Counted from the first letter of the stretch, positions 45,368 through 54,838 are shown. The stretch: DNA of 64,000 nt from SKPS01 sp964469215 (GCA_964469215.1 CAYXYB010000004.1:1-64000), one strand, 5' to 3'. Notes: generated by a model from the letters alone, not told the origin. Numbers and translations are program-made.

Positions 45368-46585
45368 TTGGATCTGCAACTGTTTATTGCACGAAGGCTT
45401 TTCAAGGGTGGTAAAGGATCATTTACCCGCCCTATCATCAATATTTCGGTGGCCAGCGTATCACTCGGGATTGCTGTGCTGTTACTGGCAGTTGCTATTC
45501 TGAAAGGTTTTCAGAATGAGATCCGTGAAAAAATTATCGGCTTTGGAGCACATATCCAGGTATCATATTACGATAACAACACCTCTTATGAAGTTGAACC
45601 TATATTTTTTGACACATTGCTGGCACAACGTATTGCATCAATCCCCGGGGTTACGGATGTACAGCCATACGGCATCAAAGCTGCAATAATAAAAACCGAT
45701 GATCAGATTGAAGGTGTTGTGCTTAAAGGTGTTGGCCCCGGCTACAACTGGAATTTTTTTAAAAACAAGATAATCGAAGGCAAAATCCCCGATCTGGATA
45801 CAAATGCCCGAAGCAACGAAATACTTATCTCAGGATATACTGCCCGGAAACTGGGATTCAAACTAAATGACAAGGTGATACTCCATTTCGTTCAGGATCC
45901 TCCCCGCTTCAGAAGCCTCACAATATCGGGCATATATGAAACCGGGCTACAGGATTTTGATGAGATATACCTGTTTGGCGACATAAGGCATATTGCAAGG
46001 CTTAACGACTGGAAGCCGGGGCAGGTTAGCGGTTTCGAAGTGCTGATAAACGACTTCAGAAACCTCGGAAAAGTAACTGAAATGGTGAACGACATAATTC
46101 CTTACGATCTGGTTGCCGAAAGCATTCAGGACAGGAATCCTCAGCTGTTCGGATGGCTGAACCTTATGGATCAGAATGTGATTATAATATTGATTATTAC
46201 AATTCTGGTTGCCCTTATCCACATGACTTCCACCCTGCTCATAATGATAATTGAACGCACCAATATGATTGGTATACTTAAGGCGCTGGGGATGACAAAC
46301 CGTGCCCTGAGGAAACTGTTCCTTCTCAACGGTGGTATGCTACTGCTGAAAGGGATCATCATTGGGAATTTTGTTGCCCTCACAATCAGCCTGGTGCAGA
46401 AGTTCACCGGTATCATTACCCTTGATCAGGAGAGCTACTACCTCGACAAGGTGCCGGTTCATCTGCAGGTTGTTGATGTATTGCTTGTAAACCTGGGTGT
46501 TATCGTTATATGCATGCTCATCATGATTATTCCTTCATATATTATTGGCAAGATATCGCCAATAAAAGCTATCCGATTCGATTAA
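45368..46585 (+). CDS. LolC/E-type ABC transporter permease
   Basis: A 405-aa inner-membrane protein of the MacB/FtsX fold. One N-terminal helix (about residues 25-47) is followed by a periplasmic domain of about 220 residues (VTDVQPYGIKAAI, ISGIYETGLQDFDE). Three C-terminal helices form the FtsX domain (NVIIILIITILVALIHMTSTLLIMIIERTNMIGILKALGM). It corresponds to the LolC/LolE lipoprotein-release permease type, which works with a LolD-like ATPase encoded elsewhere. The start is a TTG at 45368: MDLQLFIARRLF is the conserved N-terminus and no ATG is available. Monocistronic. Confidence 0.88.
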   Translation: MDLQLFIARRLFKGGKGSFTRPIINISVASVSLGIAVLLLAVAILKGFQNEIREKIIGFGAHIQVSYYDNNTSYEVEPIFFDTLLAQRIASIPGVTDVQPYGIKAAIIKTDDQIEGVVLKGVGPGYNWNFFKNKIIEGKIPDLDTNARSNEILISGYTARKLGFKLNDKVILHFVQDPPRFRSLTISGIYETGLQDFDEIYLFGDIRHIARLNDWKPGQVSGFEVLINDFRNLGKVTEMVNDIIPYDLVAESIQDRNPQLFGWLNLMDQNVIIILIITILVALIHMTSTLLIMIIERTNMIGILKALGMTNRALRKLFLLNGGMLLLKGIIIGNFVALTISLVQKFTGIITLDQESYYLDKVPVHLQVVDVLLVNLGVIVICMLIMIIPSYIIGKISPIKAIRFD

Positions 46586-46671
46586 TCGGAACAAGGTTGC
46601 AAAATTTGTTTGGTGTGTGTTTGAAGTTAACCGTGGATTGGATTCCTTATGGGTTGCTTGAATAATGATTA

Positions 46672-47112
46672 TTATCGTATTATCTCCAGAAGCTCAAGAT
46701 CGAAGGTAAGGGTTTGCCCCGCAAGCTCATGGTTGCCATCTAGAAGAACTTCGTTGTCTGTGATATCAATTACCTTAAGTGTAAGCACACCAACCTCTTC
46801 ATTGGGCAATTCAATGATCTGCCCCTTCTTCACCTCAAGTTTACCAAAAACTTCTTTTCGCTTAACCTTGAAAATCAGCTCCTGGTCAACATTTCCGTAT
46901 GCCAGTTCCGGTTCAACAACTACTTTTTTTAATTCTCCCGCTTCCATTCCAACCAAAGCCTCTTCAAGACCCGGAATCAGAATTTCTCCTCCGATCTGAA
47001 TATTTAATGGTTCTCTTGCAGTTGTAGAATCGAATATTGTCTGGTCTGCACGATACCCTGTGTAGTGGATTTTAACATTATCCCACATTTTTGCCTTCAT
47101 TGATGTTTCCAT
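46672..47112 (-). CDS. SlyD/FKBP-type peptidyl-prolyl isomerase
   Basis: A 146-aa isomerase/chaperone. The FKBP core begins VKIHYTGYRADQTIFDST and continues with IPGLEEALVGMEAGELKKVVVEPELAYG. An insert-in-flap domain (ELIFKVKRKEVFGKLEVKKGQIIEL ...) and then HELAGQTLTFDLELLEI follow, the SlyD arrangement. The His-rich metal-binding tail of enterobacterial SlyD is absent. No signal peptide, so cytosolic. I use the ATG at 47112; a start at 47100 is also possible. Its promoter (47171-47198) is back to back with that of the divergent PLP-enzyme gene. Confidence 0.9.
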   Translation of the reverse strand: METSMKAKMWDNVKIHYTGYRADQTIFDSTTAREPLNIQIGGEILIPGLEEALVGMEAGELKKVVVEPELAYGNVDQELIFKVKRKEVFGKLEVKKGQIIELPNEEVGVLTLKVIDITDNEVLLDGNHELAGQTLTFDLELLEIIR

Positions 47113-47162
47113 ACTTTGAGTATTGTTGGTGTTAAGTTTTTTTTTATTGCAACAAAGCCTTC

Positions 47163-47170
47163 TATCTTTG
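47163..47170 (+). promoter_or_regulatory. -7 box of PLP-enzyme gene
   Basis: TATCTTTG followed by C matches TAnnTTTG, 35 nt before the ATG at 47206. It directly abuts the minus-strand -7 box at 47171-47178. Confidence 0.5.
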
Positions 47171-47198
47171 CAAATATAATTCAAAAATCAAAAATCAA
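47171..47198 (-). promoter_or_regulatory. promoter of FKBP gene
   Basis: On the minus strand TTG (47198-47196), a 17-nt spacer and TATATTTG (47178-47171) fit the -33/-7 consensus, 58 nt before the ATG at 47112. It overlaps the divergent promoter's transcribed region. Confidence 0.55.
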
Positions 47199-47205
47199 CC
47201 TCATC

Positions 47206-48390
47206 ATGGGAAAAGAAAAAATGGGTATTAACTCAAAACTTATTCATTCAGGAGGCTTTAACGACCCTTTGGGAAGCGCAGTAACCCCTATATATCAAAC
47301 ATCTACATTCAGATTTAAAGATGCAGACCACGGAGCAGCATGTTTCTCGGGTGACAGCGATGGATACATTTATACACGCATTGGTAACCCTACGATTCAC
47401 GATCTCGAGTGCGCAATGGCGAAACTGGAGGGTGGTGTTGGCGGAATTGCCACCTCATCAGGGATGGGCGCTGTGACCACAGTCTATGCGGCCTTGCTGT
47501 CGCAGGGAGATCATATGATAAGTCATAACTCAGTTTATGGACCTTCAAGGGGAATAATGGATAACGTGTTCAGCAGATTCGGTATTGAGAGCAGCTATAT
47601 CGACACAACCAATATCGCGAATGTGAAAGATGCTCTTCGTAGCAACACTAAGCTTATTTATCTTGAAACACCTGCCAACCCTACAATGGGAATTACGGAT
47701 ATTAAAGCAATATGCAAGCTGGCAAAAGAAAAGGATATCCCAGTGTGTGTTGACAATACCTTCTGCAGCCCCTATCTGCAGCGCCCGATAGAATTTGGCA
47801 CCGACATCGTTCTTCACAGCATGACAAAGTTTATAAACGGCCATGCCGATATTGTCGGGGGTATGCTGGTTGCTGCCGATAAAGCACTTTATGACAAATT
47901 GAGGTATGTTATGGTTAACCTGGGATGCAATATCGACCCACACCAGGCATTTCTGGCACGCAGAGGTTTGAAGACTCTGGGCATTCGCATAGACCGTGCG
48001 CAGGAGAATGCCATTAAGATAGCTCAATATCTCGAAAACCATCCTAAAATTGCCTGGGTACTTTACCCCGGACTTCAATCACATCCTCAGTATAATCTTG
48101 GAAAAAGGCAAATGGATGGACCGGGCTGCATGATCTCTTTCGGATTAAAGGGTGGTCTGGTAGCGGGTAAAGTACTTATGAATAACGTAAAACTTGCTAT
48201 CCTGGCAGTTTCACTTGGTGGCATCGAAACCCTTATTCAGCATCCTGCTTCGATGACACACTCTAAACTTTCCAGGGAAAAACGGGAAGAAGCCGGCATC
48301 TCCGACGGTCTGGTGAGGTTCTCTGTGGGTATCGAAGATTGCTCCGACATCATCAACGACCTGGAACAGGCGATGGAGCAGATATCATAA
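47206..48390 (+). CDS. Cys/Met-metabolism PLP enzyme (methionine gamma-lyase/cystathionine synthase type)
   Basis: A 394-aa PLP-dependent enzyme of the trans-sulfuration family. Markers: YTRIGNPT (Tyr56, Arg58, phosphate and active site), GMGAVTTVYAAL, Tyr111, the PLP-stacking Asp183 (VDNTFCSPYLQRP), and the Schiff-base Lys208 (LHSMTKFINGHADIVGG). The final VSLGGIETLIQHPASMTH and GLVRFSVGIED motifs are intact. The family contains methionine gamma-lyases, cystathionine gamma-synthases and lyases. Position 113, Cys in well-studied methionine gamma-lyases, is Pro here (VYGPSRG), so the lyase name is uncertain. The start at 47206 follows the -7 box. Confidence 0.92.
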   Translation: MGKEKMGINSKLIHSGGFNDPLGSAVTPIYQTSTFRFKDADHGAACFSGDSDGYIYTRIGNPTIHDLECAMAKLEGGVGGIATSSGMGAVTTVYAALLSQGDHMISHNSVYGPSRGIMDNVFSRFGIESSYIDTTNIANVKDALRSNTKLIYLETPANPTMGITDIKAICKLAKEKDIPVCVDNTFCSPYLQRPIEFGTDIVLHSMTKFINGHADIVGGMLVAADKALYDKLRYVMVNLGCNIDPHQAFLARRGLKTLGIRIDRAQENAIKIAQYLENHPKIAWVLYPGLQSHPQYNLGKRQMDGPGCMISFGLKGGLVAGKVLMNNVKLAILAVSLGGIETLIQHPASMTHSKLSREKREEAGISDGLVRFSVGIEDCSDIINDLEQAMEQIS

Positions 48391-48752
48391 AAAGTACCAG
48401 ATCAGAAGCCGGTTTGACGATAATCAACCTGCATGTTCCTCTGTTTGTTTCTCGGATAATTAATGACTAATAGGTATTATCGCAGATTCTGATTGCTAAA
48501 AAAGAAAATTAACCTATCAGGAAATAGCTGCGATATATCTGGATTAGTAACTTATTTTGTATTTGCGATTTTAGCTACGATTGTACTAATGAATGTTTAC
48601 ATTCCATAAAATTCGTGCATTCGTGGCTGATTTTATGATAATTATTTACACTATATAGCGCTGATTTACATAAGCTTAATAGCTCTCAATTAAAGTAAAA
48701 AAATTTAACATTGTTTCGAATAAAAATTAGATCGTGCAGGGTAAATATTTTC
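48391..48752. other. intergenic region, no gene seen
   Basis: AT-rich, with a phrase at 48608-48634 (AATTCGTGCATTCGTGGCTG) like dispersed intergenic repeats of Bacteroidota. No open frame, RNA gene or terminator is convincing. The promoter and leader of the DUF349 gene follow. Confidence 0.5.
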
Positions 48753-48760
48753 TATATTTG
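48753..48760 (+). promoter_or_regulatory. -7 box of DUF349 gene
   Basis: TATATTTG followed by C matches TAnnTTTG. It lies 172 nt upstream of the ATG at 48933, implying an unusually long leader. Confidence 0.5.
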
Positions 48761-48864
48761 CAATCCTGTTTGAAAGACAGGCTGAATGAGCCGGGCATTC
48801 ACAGGCAATCCTGAAATAACGGCTTGTACCAAAAACTCTGATCCTTTTTTATAGGGGAAGGGAT

Positions 48865-48912
48865 ACTTTCAGAAACACCTTACGGAGTTCCGGAAAGTGT
48901 TTATATTTTTTT
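48865..48912 (+). promoter_or_regulatory. attenuator-like hairpin in the leader of the DUF349 gene
   Basis: 48873-48902 folds into an interrupted hairpin (AAACAC with GTGTTT, TT with AA, CGGA with TCCG) followed by a run of seven T at 48906-48912, 20 nt before the ATG. An alternative pairing of ACTTTC (48865-48870) with GAAAGT (48893-48898) would exclude the lower stem. Competing structures plus a U run resemble an attenuator. The signal is unknown and matches no riboswitch I recognise. Confidence 0.4.
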
Positions 48913-48932
48913 AACCATCTAACCTATCCGTC

Positions 48933-51302
48933 ATGGAAACAAAAGAAAACAAAGAAGGCTTTGCAAAGCCTACATCCGAAAACAAAGAGGTGACTATTAC
49001 GCCTCTTTTTGATGAAGAAGGAAATCTGGTTGAACCGGATACCGGAGTTTATATGAAGCAAGATGTTGTAGCCGTTGACCCGGAAACTGAAAAAACTGAA
49101 GAAATCAATATAGAATCTGCGTCAGATGAGATTCATGAAGTAACTAAAGTTCCCGCTGAAATATCTGACGAAATCCCAGAAAACGATAGTGAACCCAGGA
49201 TAAAGGCTGAGGTTGGAATTAAGGATGAGGATGAGACTGAGGTTGAGGTTGAATCTCCCAAAGCGATAGAAGCTGAGACGCCTGAGGTTGTTGAAGCCGA
49301 AACCCCTGAAGCGGTAGAACCTGAGGTTGAGGTTGAGGTTGAGGTTGAATTACCCGAAGCGATAGAAGCTGAGACGCCTGAGATCGTTGAAGCCGAAGCC
49401 CTTGAAGCTAAAGAAACCGAGGTTGAGGTTGAATCTCCCGAACCGATAGAAGTTGAAACTCCTGAGGTTGTTGAAACTGAAACCCCTGAAGAATCAGTAA
49501 CTGCAGAATTATCTGATAGTATTGAAACTATTTCGCCTGATGGTGAGAGTGATGCCGATTCAGAAGAGCTGGAAGAGATTGAAGATCACGCTGACTATAC
49601 ATCGCTTAGCAAGGAGGAAATAGTGACGGCTATGGAAGAACTCGTCGCACACGAAAAGGTTATGCTGTTTCGCCAGAAAGCTGGCAAACTTAAGATTGCC
49701 TTCTTTGAACTTATAAAAGCAGAAAAAGAGCAAGCTCTGAATTTTTTCGTTGCTGAAGGAGGTTTGCAGAGTGATTTTGCATATACACCAGACGAACTGA
49801 GTCAGAGGTTTGAAGCTGCTCTGCACCTATATAAGGAAAAGAAACAACAGCATCTTGAAAAACTCGAAGAGGTCAAGAAGGAGAATATGGTCAGAAAGCT
49901 CGAGATGCTTGAGAAGATAAAAGAGCTTATTAACTCTGAAGAGCCTCTTAAAAAAACCTATGACGAGTTCCGGAGCATACAGGATAAATGGCGTGAAATA
50001 GGTAATGTCCCGAAAAATGAAATTGGCAATCTTTGGCAAAGTTACCATTTCCTGGTAGAGAAATTCTTCGATAAAGTCAAGATCAATAATGAACTACGCG
50101 ATCTTGATATGAAGAAAAACCTTGAAAAAAAGATTGAGCTATGTGAGAAGGCGGAAGAACTTCTTCTTGAGACCTCGGTGATTAAATCATTTAAGCAACT
50201 TCAGAGATACCACCAGGAGTGGAAGGAGATTGGAGCGGTTCATCACGACAAAAAGGATGAGTTGTGGGAGCGTTTCAAAGACACTACCGAAAAAATCAAT
50301 GAGAGGCGTCGTGAATACTATGAACAACTTCACTCGGAACAGGAAAATAATTACAGTGCAAAGAAAGCACTTTGTGAAAAAGCATCAGAAATAGTCGCAA
50401 ACCTTCCGGAATCCATTTCTGATTGGCAGAAATACAACGAAGAGGTAAATGAATTGATTAAAATGTGGCGTTCACTTGGCCCGGCCCCAAGACAATATAA
50501 TGATGAGGTTTGGAAAAGGTTCAAATCCCTTGTGGACGAGTTTTATAACCAGAAAAAAATTCACTTCACTTCAGTCAAGGATGAGCAAATCAACAATTAC
50601 AACATGAAGCTGGACATTTGTCAGCAGGCAGAAGCTTTAAAAGAGAGCACAGAATGGCGCGAGACTACCGAAGATCTCATACGGTTGCAACAAGAGTGGA
50701 AGAAGATAGGCCCTGTTCCAAGACGCCATGCCGACAAGATATGGAAAAGGTTTAGAACTGCATGTGATTACTTCTTCGAACAAAAACAAAAGCACTTCTC
50801 AACACAAAAGGAATCTGAAGAGGAAAACCTCAAAATAAAGGAGGGTTTGATTGAAAAGATCAGGCAACTGGAGATTTCCGACAAAAAAGAAGAGGCTCTT
50901 AACACCATAAAGGATATCCAACGGGAATTTATTGAAACCGGACATGTGCCATTCCGCAGGAAAAACGAGATCCATACTGCATTTCGTGAAGCGATTAACC
51001 AGAAACTTGATCTGCTGAAAATAAGTTATTCCGAAATCAACGCCGGAACATTCAGGCCACGGGGAGATAGTCGCTTCGAAAGAGGTGATCGTCAGAGCAG
51101 AATTCCTGCAAGAGAGAATATGTCGTTGCAGAACAAGATCAGTAAATTGAAAAACGACATCGCTCTCTGGGAAAATAATATAGGCTTCCTTGCAAATTCT
51201 GCTGCCGCTGAGGTGCTAAAAATTGAATTCGAAAAGAAAATTGAGCGAACCAAAGAGGAAATTATATTGCTTGAGACCAAACTTAAAATGCTTCAGGAGT
51301 AG
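48933..51302 (+). CDS. DUF349-repeat protein with acidic repetitive N-terminus
   Basis: A 789-aa cytosolic protein. Residues 1-215 are acidic and low in complexity, with iterated EVEVE, EAETPEVVEAE and AIEAETPE phrases. From about residue 230 the chain is a long helical protein with about five DUF349 repeats, each with a W[RK]EIGxVP core: DKWREIGNVPKNE, EWKEIGAVHHDKK, MWRSLGPAPRQYN, EWKKIGPVPRRHA and FIETGHVPFRRK. A C-terminal coiled coil follows. DUF349 proteins are conserved in Bacteroidota; their function is not established. The N-terminal repeat DNA (GAGGTTGAG iterations) is prone to slippage. Confidence 0.88.
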   Translation: METKENKEGFAKPTSENKEVTITPLFDEEGNLVEPDTGVYMKQDVVAVDPETEKTEEINIESASDEIHEVTKVPAEISDEIPENDSEPRIKAEVGIKDEDETEVEVESPKAIEAETPEVVEAETPEAVEPEVEVEVEVELPEAIEAETPEIVEAEALEAKETEVEVESPEPIEVETPEVVETETPEESVTAELSDSIETISPDGESDADSEELEEIEDHADYTSLSKEEIVTAMEELVAHEKVMLFRQKAGKLKIAFFELIKAEKEQALNFFVAEGGLQSDFAYTPDELSQRFEAALHLYKEKKQQHLEKLEEVKKENMVRKLEMLEKIKELINSEEPLKKTYDEFRSIQDKWREIGNVPKNEIGNLWQSYHFLVEKFFDKVKINNELRDLDMKKNLEKKIELCEKAEELLLETSVIKSFKQLQRYHQEWKEIGAVHHDKKDELWERFKDTTEKINERRREYYEQLHSEQENNYSAKKALCEKASEIVANLPESISDWQKYNEEVNELIKMWRSLGPAPRQYNDEVWKRFKSLVDEFYNQKKIHFTSVKDEQINNYNMKLDICQQAEALKESTEWRETTEDLIRLQQEWKKIGPVPRRHADKIWKRFRTACDYFFEQKQKHFSTQKESEEENLKIKEGLIEKIRQLEISDKKEEALNTIKDIQREFIETGHVPFRRKNEIHTAFREAINQKLDLLKISYSEINAGTFRPRGDSRFERGDRQSRIPARENMSLQNKISKLKNDIALWENNIGFLANSAAAEVLKIEFEKKIERTKEEIILLETKLKMLQE

Positions 51303-51439
51303 CAATAGTAATAATATTTGGTGAAGGTTAATGAACTTCACTTATCCAATTGTTGAATCTCTTATCTGTTCTACATTGATACAGATACCGGGAACTGTTG
51401 CTGATAATAAATAAACAATCAACTAAATAATATTCAATC

Positions 51440-54400
51440 ATGAAAAACATTTTCATTTTACTACTGATTATTAGCGGAGTCAGTTCCTCTTTGAATGGCC
51501 AGGAAGAGATGCGGCTGTTACGTTTTCCCGCAATCCATGGAAACCAGGTTGTTTTCTCTTATGCGGGAGACCTATACACCGTTGGCACAGAAGGTGGAAT
51601 CGCCCGTAAGCTAACCTCCGATCCGGGATATGAGATGTTTCCACGGTTTTCACCTGATGGCCGTCACATTGCTTTTACCGCTCAATACGACGGGAACACT
51701 GAAGTATATGTAATGCCCTCCTCAGGTGGACTACCTAAAAGATTAACCTATACGGCCACCCTTTCCCGTGATGACATATCTGACCGGATGGGTCCCAATA
51801 ATATTGTGATGACCTGGACACCTGATAGTAAAAAGATCATTTACAGATCCAGAGATATCTCATTCAACGATTTTGTTGGCTTTTTATACTCTGTTGATAT
51901 TGAAGGAGGACTGCCTGAAAGGCTGCCGCTGTCGACCGGTGGATTCTGTTCATGGTCACCTGACGGAAAACAGCTTGCCTTTAATCGTGTTATGCGCGAA
52001 TTCAGAACCTGGAAATACTACAAAGGAGGTATGGCTGATGACATAAGGATATTCGATACAGTTACAAAGAAGATCACTACTATCACTAACAACATATCTC
52101 AGGATATCTTCCCCATGTGGCATGGAAGCAAAATATTCTATCTGAGTGACCGTGACCGGATAATGAATCTGTTCGTGTACGATATCAACACAAACACTCA
52201 CAGGAAGGTTACCGGCTTTACCGATTACGATATCAAGTTTCCTTCAATAGGAACAGGTAAGATAATCTTTGAACAAGCAGGTTATATTCATATTTTTGAT
52301 ATTGCTACCGAACAGATATCACAACTTAAGATATTCATTGCCAACGATGTTGAACCGGGAAGAATAGCCAGGAAAGATGCCGGTAAAAGCATCCAGAGTG
52401 CATCCCTGTCACCTGATGGAAAAAGACTGGTTGTTTCTGCCAGAGGTGACGTATTTACGGTTCCGGCAGAAAATGGTATAACAAGAAACATAACCGCCAC
52501 CTCCGGCTCTCACGAGAGAGGTGCAGTGTGGTCCCCTGATGGAAAAAGCATTGCCTACCTTTCAGATCAGAGTGGTGAATATCAAATATATGTGAGAGAT
52601 CAGGCAGGTACATCTCCGGTTAAAATGATAACCTCACAAAACGATAATTATATATACCGTATCAGCTGGTCACCCGACAGTCGTAAAATTGCCTTCAACG
52701 ACAGGAAACAGACTCTGAATTATGTTGAGGTGGAATCAGGAAAAATCACAAAGGTAGCACACAGTAAAGTCTGGGAAATTACCGACTTCGTATGGTCACC
52801 CGATAGCCGTTGGATTACTTACACCATGCCGGTAAGAAGCGGAATGAACCAGATTATGATATATGATCTTAACACAGGCCAATCCCATGAAATTACCCAG
52901 AAATGGTATGCATCATCCGACCCTGTTTTTAGCAGTGATGCCAAATATCTGGCATTTGTTTCGCAGCGTGAATTTTCTCCGATATACAGTAACACTGAAT
53001 GGAATCATGTTTATCGTAACATGGCCGGAATTTATCTGGTGCCACTTGCCAAAGCCACAGAAAATCCTTTGAAGGAAAGGAATGATGAAGTAACTATCAG
53101 CCAGGGATCAGACGATAAGCAGGGTGATAAACCCTTACCAGCAAAGAAAGGTGGTCAGGAACCCACGAATGAAGCAAAAGAAAAAGTCACCAAGCCTGTT
53201 GTTATTGATTTTGAGGGTATCCAGGAAAGGATAATAGCATTACCAATTCGTCCATCAGGATATTATAATATTCAGGTTATTGGAAATAATGTTTATTACA
53301 ATGAAAACTTCTTCGGAGAAAGCGGAACAAAGCTCAATCTGTATAGCCTTGATAAGCGGGAAGAAACTGAGTTAGGTCGAAATATGGGTTATTCTGTTAG
53401 TGCAGACGGGAAAAAGATGCTTGTATCTACCGGTGGATCACGTTACATTATTCCCCTGCCGACTACTAAAATAAAGACAGAGAAACCTGTTGATTTCAGT
53501 AATATGTCGGTAAATTCAGATCTCCTTAAGGAGTGGCAGCAGATATACACCGAGAGCTGGCGTCAGATGCGCGATTTCTTCTATGATCCAGGGATGCATA
53601 AGGTCGACTGGAAAGCAATGCACGATAAATACGCTGTTCTTCTACCTTATGTAAGTGACAGAAACGACTTGAATTACCTGATCGGAGAACTTATAGGAGA
53701 ATTAAATATAGGCCACGCTTATGTCAGCGGTGGTGATAAATATTCACCTGAACGGATACAAACAGGATTGCTTGGCGCAAAAATATTAAAAGATAATAAC
53801 GGATATTGGAAGATAGCAACAATACTAAAAGGTCAGAATTGGGATAAAAAACTTGTTTCGCCTCTGACACAGGTTGGGTTGAACATTAACGAGGGTGATT
53901 ATCTTATAGCTATTGATGGCATAGATCTTAAGGATATTTCAGATATTTACATGCTTCTTGTTGGCAAAGCAAATACCGCTGTGGAACTTACAATAAACAC
54001 AAGACCTACGGCAATCGGAGCAAGGAAAGTTATTGTAAGAACCATTTCCGATGAGTCAAGCCTTTATTATTATAACTGGGTCCAGGATAATATACGTAAG
54101 GTTACTGAGGCCACCAACGGACAGGTAGGATATCTGCATATACCTGATATGGTTCAGACTGGTCTGAATGAATTTGTCAAATACTATTATCCCCAACTTA
54201 CGAAGAATGCTTTGATAATTGATGGACGCGGCAACGGAGGAGGAAATGTCAGCCCAATGATAATAGAACGTTTACGCAGGGAAATTATCAGAATAGCAGC
54301 TCCAAGAAATGTAGAGGAACCTTACACCTCACCCGGTGGCATGATGACAGGGCCAATGGTATTGCTGATAAATCAATACTCTGCTTCTGATGGAGACCTC

Positions 54401-54727
54401 TTCCCTTACGCATTTAAGAAGTCTGGTCTGGGGCTGGTGATTGGTGTAAGAAGCTGGGGAGGTGTAATCGGAATCAGAGGGTCTCTCCCATTCATCGATG
54501 GTGGAGTACTCCAGAAACCTGAATATGGTACATACTCCTCAGAAACAGGTGAATGGATAATTGAAGGTCATGGCGTTGATCCTGATATTGTTATTGACAA
54601 CGATCCTTACAGGGAATTTACAGGTATTGATGATCAGCTTAATAAAGCGATAGAGGTGATTATGAAGCAACTGGATGATGCTTATATCATTCCTCCTGTA
54701 CCGCAGGGACCGGACAAAAGCAGGTAA
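51440..54727 (+). CDS. Tricorn-type S41 protease, exported
   Basis: A 1095-aa protease. It has a signal peptide (residues 1-20, ending LNGQ). A six-to-seven-bladed propeller with WD40-like/TolB-type blades follows (FPRFSPDGRHIAFTAQYDGNTEVYV, VWSPDGKSIAYLSDQSG, SWSPDSRKIAFNDRK). Next come a second beta region, a helical C1-like segment (WRQMRDFFYDPGMHKVDW), a PDZ domain (GLNINEGDYLIAIDGIDL) and the S41 domain. The S41 domain shows VGYLHIPDM, IDGRGNGGG and the nucleophile Ser in NQYSASDGD. Tricorn homologues degrade peptides produced by other proteases. It stands alone upstream of the convergent rpo operon. Confidence 0.93.
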   Translation: MKNIFILLLIISGVSSSLNGQEEMRLLRFPAIHGNQVVFSYAGDLYTVGTEGGIARKLTSDPGYEMFPRFSPDGRHIAFTAQYDGNTEVYVMPSSGGLPKRLTYTATLSRDDISDRMGPNNIVMTWTPDSKKIIYRSRDISFNDFVGFLYSVDIEGGLPERLPLSTGGFCSWSPDGKQLAFNRVMREFRTWKYYKGGMADDIRIFDTVTKKITTITNNISQDIFPMWHGSKIFYLSDRDRIMNLFVYDINTNTHRKVTGFTDYDIKFPSIGTGKIIFEQAGYIHIFDIATEQISQLKIFIANDVEPGRIARKDAGKSIQSASLSPDGKRLVVSARGDVFTVPAENGITRNITATSGSHERGAVWSPDGKSIAYLSDQSGEYQIYVRDQAGTSPVKMITSQNDNYIYRISWSPDSRKIAFNDRKQTLNYVEVESGKITKVAHSKVWEITDFVWSPDSRWITYTMPVRSGMNQIMIYDLNTGQSHEITQKWYASSDPVFSSDAKYLAFVSQREFSPIYSNTEWNHVYRNMAGIYLVPLAKATENPLKERNDEVTISQGSDDKQGDKPLPAKKGGQEPTNEAKEKVTKPVVIDFEGIQERIIALPIRPSGYYNIQVIGNNVYYNENFFGESGTKLNLYSLDKREETELGRNMGYSVSADGKKMLVSTGGSRYIIPLPTTKIKTEKPVDFSNMSVNSDLLKEWQQIYTESWRQMRDFFYDPGMHKVDWKAMHDKYAVLLPYVSDRNDLNYLIGELIGELNIGHAYVSGGDKYSPERIQTGLLGAKILKDNNGYWKIATILKGQNWDKKLVSPLTQVGLNINEGDYLIAIDGIDLKDISDIYMLLVGKANTAVELTINTRPTAIGARKVIVRTISDESSLYYYNWVQDNIRKVTEATNGQVGYLHIPDMVQTGLNEFVKYYYPQLTKNALIIDGRGNGGGNVSPMIIERLRREIIRIAAPRNVEEPYTSPGGMMTGPMVLLINQYSASDGDLFPYAFKKSGLGLVIGVRSWGGVIGIRGSLPFIDGGVLQKPEYGTYSSETGEWIIEGHGVDPDIVIDNDPYREFTGIDDQLNKAIEVIMKQLDDAYIIPPVPQGPDKSR

Positions 54728-54838
54728 GATTTCCTGTCTTCTTATTTGAGTCCATTAATTTTTTCGGCAGTATCATACTGCATTACCTTATTCTTTAAAC
54801 AGGTTCTGAACAAGGTATTTCCGTCAATAGAAAACACA

